Notes: generated from the letters alone by a model not told the origin. Shown: positions 51,970 through 61,926, numbered from the stretch's first letter. The stretch: 64,000 nucleotides of DNA from Lachnospira sp. UBA4346 (GCA_002394205.1 DGTC01000025.1:3638-67637); one strand, 5' to 3'. Translations and numbers: made by a program.

Positions 51970-53256
51970 TTAATACACACGAATCACACCTGAAATCTCT
52001 GAAACGACAGACATTCCTCTCAAGATTGTCACTGCATCATTAAAATGTCTTTCTTCGACTTCATCCGTAATAATAACAAGTTCTGCTGTTCCGCTCTTTC
52101 TGCTCTTTTGAACAACCTGTGCAATACTTACATTATTATTTCCTAACACGCTGGCAATATTTGCAAGTACACCTGCTTTATCTGCTGCCTGAATACGCAG
52201 GAAGAATTTACTGCTGGTATCACCGATTTCCTTAACCGGAAGTATCTTATAACAACTGCATCCTACGCGTCCGCAACAGCCATTTACAATATTACGGCAC
52301 ACATCTACAATATCACCCATAACGGCACTTGCTGTCGGCATCTGACCTGCTCCACGTCCCATAAACATTGCATCATCCATCGCATCCGCATGAACAAATA
52401 CTGCATTAATGGAATCATTGACTCCTGCAAGCGGATGATTCTCCGGAATTAACATTGGATGAACCTTTACCTCGATTCCAGACTCTGTATTTCTTGCAAC
52501 GCCTAAAAGTTTAATAACATAGCCGAATTCCTTCGCATACTTGATATCATCAGCAGTAATCTTTGTAATTCCTTCTGTATACACCTGTGAAAATGTCACA
52601 CGTGAATTAAATGCAATGGAAGCCATAATCGCAATCTTACGGCCAGCATCATAGCCTTCTACGTCTGCAGTCGGATCTGCTTCTGCATAACCTAACTCTG
52701 TAGCCTTTGCAAGTGCATCATCATAACTCATACCGCTCTCTGTCATCTTTGTTAAAATATAATTTGTTGTACCATTGACAATTCCCATTACTTCTGTAAT
52801 GTGATTGCCTGCCATGCTCTGCTTTAACGGACGAATAATCGGAATTGCGCCTGCTACGGCAGCTTCGAACTGTAAATCAACACCTGCCTGCTCTGCTGCA
52901 TCCATTACTTCTTTTCCATGCTCTGCGAGTAAATCTTTATTCGCTGTAACAACCTGCTTCCCGGCACGCAGTGCCTCTAAAACATATGTCTTTGCCGGCT
53001 CAATACCGCCCATTAATTCTACAATAATATCAATTTCAGGATCATCAATGATTTCTTTCCAATTATCCGTTAATACTTCTCTTGGAATTCCTTCACGTTC
53101 CTTAGCAAGACTTCTTACCAATACTTTTTTAATTTCAAAATTGGCACCTGTCTTATTTACAAATTCTCCTGCTAAATCCTGGGCAAGTCGGCATACACCA
53201 CTACCAACGGTTCCTGCACCTAATACTGCTGCTTTGATTGTTCTCTGACTGCTCAT
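51970..53256 (-). CDS. hom: Homoserine dehydrogenase
   Basis: 428 residues from ATG 53256 (AAAGGAGTATAT upstream). NAD(P)-fold AAVLGAGTVGSGVCRLA, catalytic region AAVAGAIPIIRPLKQSMAGN, GIVNGTTNYILT, EADPTADVEGYDAGRK, and a C-terminal ACT domain (about 350-428, FFLRIQAADKAGVLANIASVLG) for feedback by threonine. It reduces aspartate semialdehyde to homoserine. First gene of a unit running to PAP2. Its upstream region is filled by two copies of the interspersed repeat. Confidence 0.96.
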   Translation of the reverse strand: MSSQRTIKAAVLGAGTVGSGVCRLAQDLAGEFVNKTGANFEIKKVLVRSLAKEREGIPREVLTDNWKEIIDDPEIDIIVELMGGIEPAKTYVLEALRAGKQVVTANKDLLAEHGKEVMDAAEQAGVDLQFEAAVAGAIPIIRPLKQSMAGNHITEVMGIVNGTTNYILTKMTESGMSYDDALAKATELGYAEADPTADVEGYDAGRKIAIMASIAFNSRVTFSQVYTEGITKITADDIKYAKEFGYVIKLLGVARNTESGIEVKVHPMLIPENHPLAGVNDSINAVFVHADAMDDAMFMGRGAGQMPTASAVMGDIVDVCRNIVNGCCGRVGCSCYKILPVKEIGDTSSKFFLRIQAADKAGVLANIASVLGNNNVSIAQVVQKSRKSGTAELVIITDEVEERHFNDAVTILRGMSVVSEISGVIRVY

Positions 53257-53331
53257 ATATACTCCTTTTCGTATTCCTGAAATTCCTCTTTTTGTTGACA
53301 CATTCTAAAAGAACTGTCTTTTGTTTGTTTT
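53257..53331. other. hom upstream region
   Basis: 75 bases between the hom start and the repeat block. On the plus strand it contains TTGACA-like sequence; no clear minus-strand promoter pair for hom was identified, so the promoter may lie in or beyond the repeats. Confidence 0.4.
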
Positions 53332-53431
53332 CACTTCGTGCTTTTTCGCTACTTCGTAGCTTTGTTTTCTCGTTAATGGCTTGTAAACAACAAATGCCAC
53401 CTTCGGTGTCGCTTGCTTTTTTCTGCGCTCA
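53332..53431. repeat. Interspersed hairpin repeat, copy 2
   Basis: 100 bases, same element as copy 1 (43421-43541), truncated at the CGAAAACCCG end. It lies in direct tandem with copy 3, separated by nine bases. Confidence 0.9.
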
Positions 53432-53440
53432 TTATTTTTT

Positions 53441-53560
53441 ATATATACTCGAAAACCCGCACTTCGTGCTTTTTCGCTACTTCGTAGCTGTGTTTTCTCG
53501 TTAATGGCTTGTAAAAAACAAATGCCACCTTCGGTGTCGCTTGTTTTTTTCTGCGCTCAT
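53441..53560. repeat. Interspersed hairpin repeat, copy 3
   Basis: 120 bases, nearly identical to copy 1 including the ATATATACTCGAAAACCCG flank. It ends exactly at the thiM stop codon (its final T at 53560 is part of it). Confidence 0.9.
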
Positions 53561-54399
53561 TATATCATAATACGTGCACGGTCGGCAAATACTTCTGAAT
53601 GAATTGTACTCAATGCATCCAGCAGTGCTACGTGGAAACTTCCCATCCCCATTGCATCATCGGCAATTTCTCCTGCAATTCCCAGCAAAACCGTTGCCAA
53701 TACAGCTGCTTCAAATGAATTACAAACCGATAAAAAGGTCGCTGTTAAAACATTTAACATACACCCTGTTCCCGTCAATCTGCTCATTCTTGCACAACCG
53801 TTTGCAATGGAAACCACCTGCGTGCCATCTGAGATTAAATCCACTTCACCACTTGCAATAACAACCGCTCCCGTTTGGGCGGCATACTCCTTTACAATCC
53901 CTGCCACCTGCTGCATCTTTTCAGCTTCATTAAGATGAAACCGGTCATGAATATCCACGTCAATCCCCGCAGCCTGCGTCTGCGCACCATATAACGCTTT
54001 CATTTCAGATACATTTCCTTTAATAACTGCCGGCATACATTCACTTATAAATTTTTTTGCTAATTCATAACGTATCTCACTGCAGGTTACACCAACCGCA
54101 TCAATAATCAATGGAATATTCGATTCCTTTGCGATATGCCCTGATAACAAAATTGATTCCATACGTGCATCTGTAATATTTCCAAGATTCACTGCTAATG
54201 CCTGTGCCATCTGCGTTATTTTCTCTACTTCTTTGGGATGTTCTGCCATAATCGGCTTTCCCCCAATTGCTAACACTGCATTTGCACAGTCGTTAATGGA
54301 TATTGGATTCGTTATGCAATGAATCAATGGCTGCTCCTGTTCCAATCTGTTGCGAGCCGTTTCAAATACCTTCTGTAATGTTTCTTTGTCCAATCTCAT
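53560..54399 (-). CDS. thiM: Hydroxyethylthiazole kinase
   Basis: 279 residues. ThiM phosphorylates 4-methyl-5-hydroxyethylthiazole for thiamin salvage. Visible: PLIHCITNPISINDCANAVLAIGGKPIMAE, LNLGN-like VNLGNIT, PLIIDAVGVTCS, VIKGNVSEMKAL, and the anion-hole/Cys motif SRLTGTGCMLNVLTATF. ATG 54399. It follows thiW by 55 bases. Its stop codon touches the interspersed repeat, so the repeat is its 3' untranslated region. Confidence 0.96.
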   Translation of the reverse strand: MRLDKETLQKVFETARNRLEQEQPLIHCITNPISINDCANAVLAIGGKPIMAEHPKEVEKITQMAQALAVNLGNITDARMESILLSGHIAKESNIPLIIDAVGVTCSEIRYELAKKFISECMPAVIKGNVSEMKALYGAQTQAAGIDVDIHDRFHLNEAEKMQQVAGIVKEYAAQTGAVVIASGEVDLISDGTQVVSIANGCARMSRLTGTGCMLNVLTATFLSVCNSFEAAVLATVLLGIAGEIADDAMGMGSFHVALLDALSTIHSEVFADRARIMI

Positions 54400-54454
54400 G
54401 TCTGTCTTACACTCCCTTCAACGCCATCCAAATCCATATGTGTACATTCTGCAC

Positions 54455-55180
54455 TTACTGTACATGATTGACATTCTTTCGATGCATACACCAGTAAATA
54501 ACCGCTGCAACCACAAAGGCTGCCAACACAATATACTTAATACTTGCAGCTGCTCTTCCCGGTGTTTCTACAAAATGATTAACACATACAACGGAAACTA
54601 AGTATCCTAAAAATCCGCAAAATGCAATTCCTAATGCATCATTTGTTACCTTGTCCTGTGTTGCATACACATCTGACCCCAATGTCTGCTGAAACTTTGT
54701 TAATAATTTAGCATTTGCCAGCTGCTTTAAGAAAATAAATGCAATGCTGCCGCCAATTAATGTTCCAGCGATAAATGAAGGAACATAGAAAAACCAGGTA
54801 AGCCCTGTTCTGCCCCAGAAAATCGTCATAACCGGATAGGAAAGAATCGCACCAATAATACCTGTTCCGATAACTTCTCCTAAAAATGCACACACCAGTT
54901 TTCCTTTTGACAAACGATATAACATTCCTGATAAAAAGGCTCCAAAAATAGCCCCTGTCAGCGCAAGCGGCGGAATTCCCATAAACACCATTCTCAATAT
55001 TCCAATGAGTAATGCACAAAGAAATGCATACCACGGACCTAAGAATACCGCACATGTTACATTAATAAAATGTGCCATCGGACACATTCCTTCTACTCGC
55101 AGAATTGGCGAAATTACCACACCTACTGCAACCATCATTGCCAAAAAAATCATTTTTAATAAGTTTTGTCTGCTTTTCAT
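54455..55180 (-). CDS. thiW: ThiW, thiamin-precursor ECF transporter S component
   Basis: 241 residues from the preferred ATG 55180. Six or so membrane spans with the ThiW N-terminus (VAVGVVISPILRVEGMCPMAHFINV) and FLGPWYAFLCALLIGILRM. It takes up hydroxyethylthiazole with an energy-coupling-factor module encoded elsewhere; ThiM then phosphorylates it. A longer start at 55225 would read through the leader hairpin, so 55180 is favoured, though its ribosome site (GGGG) is modest. No TPP riboswitch is visible upstream. Confidence 0.92.
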   Translation of the reverse strand: MKSRQNLLKMIFLAMMVAVGVVISPILRVEGMCPMAHFINVTCAVFLGPWYAFLCALLIGILRMVFMGIPPLALTGAIFGAFLSGMLYRLSKGKLVCAFLGEVIGTGIIGAILSYPVMTIFWGRTGLTWFFYVPSFIAGTLIGGSIAFIFLKQLANAKLLTKFQQTLGSDVYATQDKVTNDALGIAFCGFLGYLVSVVCVNHFVETPGRAAASIKYIVLAAFVVAAVIYWCMHRKNVNHVQ

Positions 55181-55206
55181 CTCATTTGCCCCGTTCCCAT
55201 AAAATT

Positions 55207-55245
55207 GCATCATACAGATATACATTTCATATATCTATATGATGC
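55207..55245 (-). promoter_or_regulatory. Leader hairpin upstream of thiW
   Basis: 16-bp stem (55207-55222 with 55230-55245, one wobble, 7-base loop) starting GCATCATATAG on the minus strand, ending 26 bases before the start codon and followed by AATTTTATG. The T-run is too short for a good terminator; it may control translation or RNA stability. Confidence 0.55.
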
Positions 55246-55338
55246 TCTTTATTTTTATCTTATATTGTTCTCATTTATTATAGTACACTTTTAATTTGAT
55301 GCAACTATTTTCCCATAAAATACATTCGGTAAATTTAC

Positions 55339-57060
55339 TTATTGTACTTTAAATTTACCAACTTCTCCTGATAACACTTCTGAAATTTGTCTGTTGTTGT
55401 CTGCCATAGATTCAATATTTTCAACTTCACCTGTCAAATCACTTGCTGTTTCTGCGACATTTACAACACCTGTTGCACTCTCCTCTACTGCTGAATTAAC
55501 GGCTTCAATTGCATTTTTAATTCCATCCATTGCATTATTCAATTGCTCTGACTGTTTTGCAAAATCTTCCATTAATTTATGAATATCTGCAGCATCTTTA
55601 TTATAATCTGCACTTGTTGTAAGCAGCTTTTCGTAGCCGGATGTTGCAATCTCTTCCATAAATGTAACCATATGGGTAGCTTCTTTTGCCAGACCTTCTA
55701 CCGCAGAAATAACTTCGCTGCTTACAGTACGAATCCGTTCCGCTGCACTAGAAGAATCTGTCGCAAGTTTTCCAATCTCACTGGCAACAACTGCAAATCC
55801 ACGACCTGCCTCACCTGCTCTTGCTGCCTCAATAGATGCATTCAAAGCAAGTAAATTAGTCTGCTCTGTAATTTCAATAATATTCTGTGTTAAAATATTA
55901 ATTTCTGATACGGAAGCCGACTGTTCAATTTTTTCATTTACCGAATCAGACATCTTCTTTGCTTCTGATAATGCACGCTTCTGGTCCTGCTCTGCGCGAC
56001 TGTAAATTTCCTGTGCTTTTATCTGAATCTGCTTTGTTGATTCATTTCCACTCAGCGCTTCATCTGAAATATCAGAAATATTTTCATAAATGACACCAAT
56101 GGATTCATTAATCTGATTCAGTGAAGCTGTCGTTTCCTGCATGGCTGCACTCATCTGTTCCATTGTCGCAGACACATCCAAAATATTTTCCTTTGCAGCT
56201 CCGACCTCTGCAGCCACCTGCTGAGTTGAACCATTCAGTGCATCTGAGTTTTCTGAAATATTTATCATAATATCACGAATATATTCCAACAGACTGTTTA
56301 CATTCTCTGCCAACAGCTCCATTTCATCACCGGTATGTACATCCAGTGTTTTTGTTAAATCGCCTTCACTGTTTGCCAGTTCATAAATTTTGTCATTAAT
56401 CGTCATCAGATACTTTACAATCGCTGATATAATAACATTAATAACCGTAACGGCAATGATTAAGGCAATCAACGCAATCACAATTACCCGAATTCGAATC
56501 TGTGAAAGGCTTTCTAAAATTGCAGCGGCATCATAGTCACTTCCTAACACACCAACAACCGTATTTCCATTTTTAATCGGAAGATATGCTGTAATAACAT
56601 CACCGTCTTCGGTATGATCAATCGCTTCTTCGACCATTTCATTTCCGGCAAATACATCCTTTAAATCCTCATAGGTTCCATCCTCATAAGCAGAACCGAT
56701 TACCCCTGTTGCTTCATCTGCATCCAATAAATATGTCAGTTTATTTCCATCTGCTTTAATCACATATAAATACTGAACTCCGCAAACATCTTTAACATTC
56801 TTTAAATCCGAAAGAATCAACTGGTAATCCTTTGCATTCTCATCTCCTGCTTTTACATTTGCCAAAAATCCCGGATTAACTTTCGAAATTGCAAGACTTG
56901 CAGCAACCCTTGCCTGTTCCGTTCCCTGTCGAATCATAGCCTTTTCCATACTTCGATAAGAACTAATTCCAACGGATAAAAATACAACCAATAATAAAAC
57001 ATTTACAACAAGCATTACTTTTGTACGAATACCCATTTTTCTCGTTTTCTGTTTTTTCAT
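55339..57060 (-). CDS. Methyl-accepting chemotaxis protein (Cache-type sensor)
   Basis: 573 residues. Membrane span about 13-33, an extracellular Cache-like domain at about 35-185 (YQLILSDLKNVKDVCGVQYLYVI, DVITAYLPIKNGNTVVGVLGSDYDA), second span about 190-215, HAMP to about 270, then the signalling coiled coil with tip TEQTNLLALNASIEAARAGEAGRGFAVVASEIGKLA. Ends GEVGKFKVQ. The sensor fold suggests small organic ligands such as amino acids or carboxylates. ATG 57060 with GAGGGA. Only distantly similar to the receptor at 30391. Confidence 0.93.
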   Translation of the reverse strand: MKKQKTRKMGIRTKVMLVVNVLLLVVFLSVGISSYRSMEKAMIRQGTEQARVAASLAISKVNPGFLANVKAGDENAKDYQLILSDLKNVKDVCGVQYLYVIKADGNKLTYLLDADEATGVIGSAYEDGTYEDLKDVFAGNEMVEEAIDHTEDGDVITAYLPIKNGNTVVGVLGSDYDAAAILESLSQIRIRVIVIALIALIIAVTVINVIISAIVKYLMTINDKIYELANSEGDLTKTLDVHTGDEMELLAENVNSLLEYIRDIMINISENSDALNGSTQQVAAEVGAAKENILDVSATMEQMSAAMQETTASLNQINESIGVIYENISDISDEALSGNESTKQIQIKAQEIYSRAEQDQKRALSEAKKMSDSVNEKIEQSASVSEINILTQNIIEITEQTNLLALNASIEAARAGEAGRGFAVVASEIGKLATDSSSAAERIRTVSSEVISAVEGLAKEATHMVTFMEEIATSGYEKLLTTSADYNKDAADIHKLMEDFAKQSEQLNNAMDGIKNAIEAVNSAVEESATGVVNVAETASDLTGEVENIESMADNNRQISEVLSGEVGKFKVQ

Positions 57061-57274
57061 AACAATTCCCTCTTTCTGTCATGCAAATAATAAATTTATG
57101 TTTACATAAATTAAAAAAATTATATCATAAAATATATTCCTTTTGCTACTAAAAATAAAAACTTATTGACATATTCTTAAAAATGTTTATAAATGTATTA
57201 TTTTTATTTATTTTTATAAATTTTATTCCCATTTTTCTTTCATTCTAATCCCTTGTGAACCCTTAACAATGCAC

Positions 57275-57303
57275 TTGATAATTGTTATCACTTGATTTAT
57301 AAT
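57275..57303 (+). promoter_or_regulatory. Sigma-A promoter of the alpha/beta hydrolase gene
   Basis: TTGATA (57275-57280), 17-base spacer, TATAAT (57298-57303) on the plus strand, 54 bases before the start codon. The remainder of 57061-57356 is AT-rich with no other feature seen. Confidence 0.8.
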
Positions 57304-57356
57304 ATAAATATATTTTATCATTTTAAATAGCATGCAATTTATTAAAAGGAGGATTT

Positions 57357-58436
57357 ATGAAATTACATTCATTTTTTTCTAGGAACAAGCGACGGATTCT
57401 TCCCTGTGCCATACTGTTTCTAATTCTGCTCTATGTGATTGGCGGACTTGGGATAACTGCACTAACATTCAAAAATACCTATCGTGCTTACAATATCCCC
57501 GAAGATACCGCCATTGCCCACTGGGATTATTATGAAAATACATATCACAGACGTGAAGTGTCTTTTGATTCAAGAGGAAATCTGTTGAAAGGACATGTTT
57601 ATGAAGTCGATGCCCCGAAAGGACTGATTGTATTCTCGCATGGTATCTGGTCAGGCGAAGAAGAATATCTGACACTGATTACATGGCTTATGGATCAGAA
57701 CTGGGATGTATTTTCTTACAGTTATACTGCCTACAACGGCAGTGAAGGAGCTTCTGCAAAAGGACTTCCACAATCGCCGATTGATTTAGATTCCGCCCTG
57801 ACTTATGTGGAATCAGATTCTCAAATCAATCATCTGACAAGAGTTCTTATGGGCCACAGCTGGGGTGCTTATGCAAGTACTGCCGGATTAATTTATGGGC
57901 ATCATGTGGACGGTGTGGTTGCACTCTCCGGCTTCTCCGATCCGATTGAAATCTCATCGGATGTGGCTGACCGTATGTTTGGCATCTTAGGACGCTCTTT
58001 AAATTGGGCAGTTGATTTGTTAAATAAACAACGATTCGGTTCAGAATCCAGACAGACTGCCATTGCCGGAATCAATTCTATTTCCGCACCGGTACTGCTC
58101 GTTCACGGAATCAACGATTCCTTTATCGGATATAACACATCCAGCATCATTTCGCACAAAGATGAAATTACGAACCCAAATGTTACATATATTACGCTGG
58201 ATGATCCTTTGCAAAGTGACCACAATAATTATTTTGGAAATGCAGATGCAACCGCCTATTTTAAAGAACTAGACGAACAGTACAAGGAACTTTCTAAACA
58301 GTACAAAGGTGGTAACGTTCCTGATGATGTGAAAAAAGATTTCTATGCACATACAGATAAAAACCGTGCAAATCAGCCAAATGCCGCATTGTTCGAACAG
58401 ATTGAAGCCTTTTTAGAAACAGAAGTACTTCACTAA
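57357..58436 (+). CDS. Membrane-anchored alpha/beta hydrolase (lysophospholipase-like)
   Basis: 359 residues. A basic start and a membrane span (about 12-36) anchor an extracellular or membrane-facing alpha/beta hydrolase fold. Visible: GLIVFSHGIWSGEEEYL (oxyanion region), the nucleophile elbow LMGHSWGAYASTA, VLLVHGINDSFIGY with the likely Asp, and SDHNNYFGN with the likely His. Substrate unknown; lipid or peptide ester hydrolysis is plausible. ATG 57357 with AAAAGGAGG. Own promoter and terminator. Confidence 0.85.
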   Translation: MKLHSFFSRNKRRILPCAILFLILLYVIGGLGITALTFKNTYRAYNIPEDTAIAHWDYYENTYHRREVSFDSRGNLLKGHVYEVDAPKGLIVFSHGIWSGEEEYLTLITWLMDQNWDVFSYSYTAYNGSEGASAKGLPQSPIDLDSALTYVESDSQINHLTRVLMGHSWGAYASTAGLIYGHHVDGVVALSGFSDPIEISSDVADRMFGILGRSLNWAVDLLNKQRFGSESRQTAIAGINSISAPVLLVHGINDSFIGYNTSSIISHKDEITNPNVTYITLDDPLQSDHNNYFGNADATAYFKELDEQYKELSKQYKGGNVPDDVKKDFYAHTDKNRANQPNAALFEQIEAFLETEVLH

Positions 58437-58509
58437 CCTGTACAATACATCGTACTTCCTGTTCATTACTGCATCGAACAGACTTTTATGAATGACAGTT
58501 CCGAACAAA

Positions 58510-58553
58510 AAATGCCATATATTCCGTGAATTCCCACTGGATATATGGCATTT
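58510..58553 (+). terminator. Bidirectional terminator
   Basis: 13-bp stem AAATGCCATATAT (58510-58522) with ATATATGGCATTT (58541-58553), A/T-rich on both sides, between the convergent hydrolase and hsdR genes. Confidence 0.85.
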
Positions 58554-58575
58554 GTTTATATATTTCATTAAATAT

Positions 58576-61500
58576 TTAAGCGATTTCTTCTGAATTCTTT
58601 CGAATCTGTGTTACAACATCCATAATCCGCTTTGCTGTTGCTAAATCATCCTTAAACAGACTTGTGATGCTTCCAACGGAACGAAATGGTTCTTCCATCA
58701 GCACCTTGTTATCCTCAATATTTCCATTTGCAACGATATAATCCACAATCAGTCTGACAAAACGTATTTGATTAATATTCAAATGTTCTTCCGACAGAAA
58801 CTCATTAAATGCTTCATTGACCGTTTCTCTGTCTACGCCTACAATCTGACGAACCAGCTTGCCAATTGGCGTATCTCCATATTCTTTCTCATAATCTGCT
58901 TTAGAACCCAATTCCTGCCACAGAATCCGCTCTAATTCTTTCATATCCGCCTCTGTCAGCTTCACATTATGCTTCAGCTTGTACACCGATAGATTATTCA
59001 AATGTTCCTTCAGATAGAATTCTACTTTTTTCTTATAATTCTTTAAATCATTTGCAGCATAAATAGCTTCGCCTTCCACCGGATCAGAAATCATATCTGT
59101 ATAATTCTTATAATAAATTGGTCTGATATGTGGTTCTAAATATTGCACCAATTCACGAAATGCACGGCGAACCGTTTCTAATTCCAGAATTGTCGATGTT
59201 TCCCAGAATTCCTGCGTAAGCACCTTTTCAATCAGCGGCCGATGCTCCTGTACCTGCGGAATGGAATATTTCTTCGACAATTCCTCTGCGGTATTTATTA
59301 CAATCTGCATCGGCTTATTAACATTCTTGCTCTGTAAAATTCCCAAATCAATACTATACATCAAATAGTCAAATCTTCTTGAGAGCTCATTTTCCTTTTT
59401 CGGCAAAATGAGTGGCGAAATATGCTCTTTAATTTCTGAAATCTGCAATGTCTCCAAACGATTCCATTGCATACGCTGCCGATACATTTCTACATAACGC
59501 ATATGTCTCTTGACACGGAAGCTGTCATCATTTAACTCAATCACATCCTGATTCATCCCTGCTACCAAATCCGCGCGGTAAGAACTGTATTTCTCATCTG
59601 TGGCATAGATTGGTTCCTGCAATTCCCTACATATCTGTGCTTTTGTATTGTAGATTTTTTCACAAAGTGATTCCTGAATTCCTGTTTCTTCTCCATTTTT
59701 ATTTTCTCTGAAATATTCAAAATTATTGCAGAAATCGAAAATCAGGAAACGCTCTTTATCCTGTCCTTCGCCAAATAAATTAGCACAAAGTCTCGTACCT
59801 CGTCCAATCATCTGCCAGAACTTCGCATAACTGCGCACTTTCTTAAAAAATACCAGATTTAAAATTTCCGGAATGTCAATTCCTGTATCTAACATATCCA
59901 CAGATACTGCAATCTGCGGCAGCTTCTCCTTCGTACTGAATTCATCAATCAGTGCATCATTATATTTAATACTATAATCAATCTGCTTGATAAAATCCCC
60001 ACCATATTCCGGAAATAATACATGAAACCGCTCCACAATAAGCTGTGCATGATTACTATTTTTTGCAAAAATAATAGTCTTTCCTAACTTATCTCCACCT
60101 TCGATTTTCAAGCCACGCTCCATAAGTTCCTGCAGCACTTTATCAACCGTATCAATATTAAATAACCACGTATTAATTGCACTGTTAGAAATATCTTTCT
60201 CTACAAATTCATCCTGTTCAAAGGTCTCTTCAAAATCCTGCTTCTCTTCTTCTGATAACTCATCATAATGAATTCCATCTTCCATAATCTTAGACTTATA
60301 CTCTAACGTTGAGTAATTCACAAGATACCCTTCTTCAACCGCTTTGTCTAATTCATAGGCAAATGTTGGCACGCCTCGTTCCAGATCAAACACACCATAG
60401 GTATTTTTATCAATTTCATTCTTTGGCGTGGCAGTCATTCCCAGCAGCATCGCATCAAAATATTCAAAAATCTCCTGATATTTGCGATAAATACTTCGAT
60501 GTACTTCATCACAGATAATCAAATCAAAATGTCCCGGTGTAAACAGACGTTCTCCATCTTCTCCCTTTGTCTCATCAATGGCATTCATCATCGTCGGATA
60601 AGTACTAAAAATCATTCTGCATGAAGCTGGGTCATCCTTACTGTCTAACAAATTACAGCAAGACAAATCCGGAAGCAGATTCGTATAATTGTTCTTTGCC
60701 TGTTTCACAAGTGCAGTACGATCTGCCAAAAATAAAATGTTCTTCACATAATTGTGTTTGCGCAGTACATCAACAATACTGATACTCACTCTCGTTTTAC
60801 CAGAACCCGTTGCCTGCACAATCAGCATTTTCCGATGCTTCTTCATAATCGCATCACACACTGCCGTCACAGCTTCCTTCTGATAAGGTCTATTGGTGAT
60901 TGCATCCTGAATTTCGATATGCTCTAATGGAATTCGCAGCTTTCTCCTGTCAATTTCTAATTGCATCTCGTCCTGTGTAAAAAATCCCGAAACTTCTCTT
61001 CTTGCATACCCTTCCGCATCATTTGTATAGAAAATCTCAAATCCATTTGTTGTAAAAATAAGCGGCCGTCTGCCATATTGATTCTGCAAACAATCTGCAT
61101 ACAGCTTCGCCTGATGACTTCCCACCATCGTATCTACGGAGGCTTTCTTTGCTTCAACCACTGCAAGCGGAAGATTGTCTTTGCCCCACAGCACATAGTC
61201 TGCATACCCTTTTCCTGTCACATTCGGCATGCCTGTTACCGGTTCTTCCACCGTACAATTCTTACCAATAACCCAGCCGGCTTCCTTTAACCCCACATCA
61301 ATATATTTCTGACGTGTCTGTGCTTCACTAATCTCATCAATATGAAATTCTCTCGTCTCGTTATTATGATTTCTCTGTTCTGCCATCTGCTTACGCAATT
61401 CTTCATTTTCCCGTAAAACAGATTCTAGTTTCTTATCTTTGTCACTCAAGGAATTATACAATTTCTGTAATTTCTCAGCACGTTCTCTCTGCTCATTGCC

Positions 61501-61926
61501 TGTCGGAAGCACTGATTCATCATAACGGCGTTCCTCATATTCTCTGGAATAGGAATAATCAATCCAGTCGCAAAATGCAAATAAATCACGCAATGCAATA
61601 ATTGCTTCATCTCTTTTGATATTATTGTTGGTATGTACTGCAACATTGCCCAGACGAATGGTATATTTTAACATCGGAAATAACTGCGGTTCAATAATAC
61701 TCCGAAATGTCGGTTCGTGAATCAGGCTCGACACATTATCCTGATATGGCAATGTCAAATCCGCATCATAAGAAAAGACAAAACGAACTGCCAATTCTAA
61801 CGCCCTACGGGAAAGAATCGCACACGTTGCAGGAGAAATTGCAATACTCTGCTCTGCCTCCACTGCCTGTTTGGCAAAACTTGCATATTCTTTTTTGTCT
61901 AATAAGTACTCAAAATTATTCTTCAT
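58576..61926 (-). CDS. hsdR: Type I restriction enzyme R subunit
   Basis: 1116 residues. An N-terminal DUF4145-like helical domain (about 5-125) and a coiled coil are followed by the nuclease domain with the PD-(D/E)XK pattern GYADYVLW ... LPLAVVEAKKA. Next comes the translocase: Walker A IVQATGSGKTRVS, DEVH box LIICDEVHRS, LGMTATP, QIAVSVDMLDTGIDIP, and QMIGRGTR. A C-terminal EcoEI_R-type helical region closes it. It translocates and cuts DNA as part of the HsdRMS complex. ATG 61926 with GGGGG upstream. HsdM is not in the window and is expected beyond the right edge. Confidence 0.95.
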   Translation of the reverse strand: MKNNFEYLLDKKEYASFAKQAVEAEQSIAISPATCAILSRRALELAVRFVFSYDADLTLPYQDNVSSLIHEPTFRSIIEPQLFPMLKYTIRLGNVAVHTNNNIKRDEAIIALRDLFAFCDWIDYSYSREYEERRYDESVLPTGNEQRERAEKLQKLYNSLSDKDKKLESVLRENEELRKQMAEQRNHNNETREFHIDEISEAQTRQKYIDVGLKEAGWVIGKNCTVEEPVTGMPNVTGKGYADYVLWGKDNLPLAVVEAKKASVDTMVGSHQAKLYADCLQNQYGRRPLIFTTNGFEIFYTNDAEGYARREVSGFFTQDEMQLEIDRRKLRIPLEHIEIQDAITNRPYQKEAVTAVCDAIMKKHRKMLIVQATGSGKTRVSISIVDVLRKHNYVKNILFLADRTALVKQAKNNYTNLLPDLSCCNLLDSKDDPASCRMIFSTYPTMMNAIDETKGEDGERLFTPGHFDLIICDEVHRSIYRKYQEIFEYFDAMLLGMTATPKNEIDKNTYGVFDLERGVPTFAYELDKAVEEGYLVNYSTLEYKSKIMEDGIHYDELSEEEKQDFEETFEQDEFVEKDISNSAINTWLFNIDTVDKVLQELMERGLKIEGGDKLGKTIIFAKNSNHAQLIVERFHVLFPEYGGDFIKQIDYSIKYNDALIDEFSTKEKLPQIAVSVDMLDTGIDIPEILNLVFFKKVRSYAKFWQMIGRGTRLCANLFGEGQDKERFLIFDFCNNFEYFRENKNGEETGIQESLCEKIYNTKAQICRELQEPIYATDEKYSSYRADLVAGMNQDVIELNDDSFRVKRHMRYVEMYRQRMQWNRLETLQISEIKEHISPLILPKKENELSRRFDYLMYSIDLGILQSKNVNKPMQIVINTAEELSKKYSIPQVQEHRPLIEKVLTQEFWETSTILELETVRRAFRELVQYLEPHIRPIYYKNYTDMISDPVEGEAIYAANDLKNYKKKVEFYLKEHLNNLSVYKLKHNVKLTEADMKELERILWQELGSKADYEKEYGDTPIGKLVRQIVGVDRETVNEAFNEFLSEEHLNINQIRFVRLIVDYIVANGNIEDNKVLMEEPFRSVGSITSLFKDDLATAKRIMDVVTQIRKNSEEIA

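Noticed and set aside
53440..53560. Interspersed repeat as a short coding gene (reads ATGAGCGCAGAA... on the minus strand)
   Set aside because: Frame is not kept between copies because of a one-base length difference; the hairpins explain the conservation better.
55201..55338. TPP riboswitch upstream of thiW
   Set aside because: The conserved core sequences are absent on either strand within the gap.
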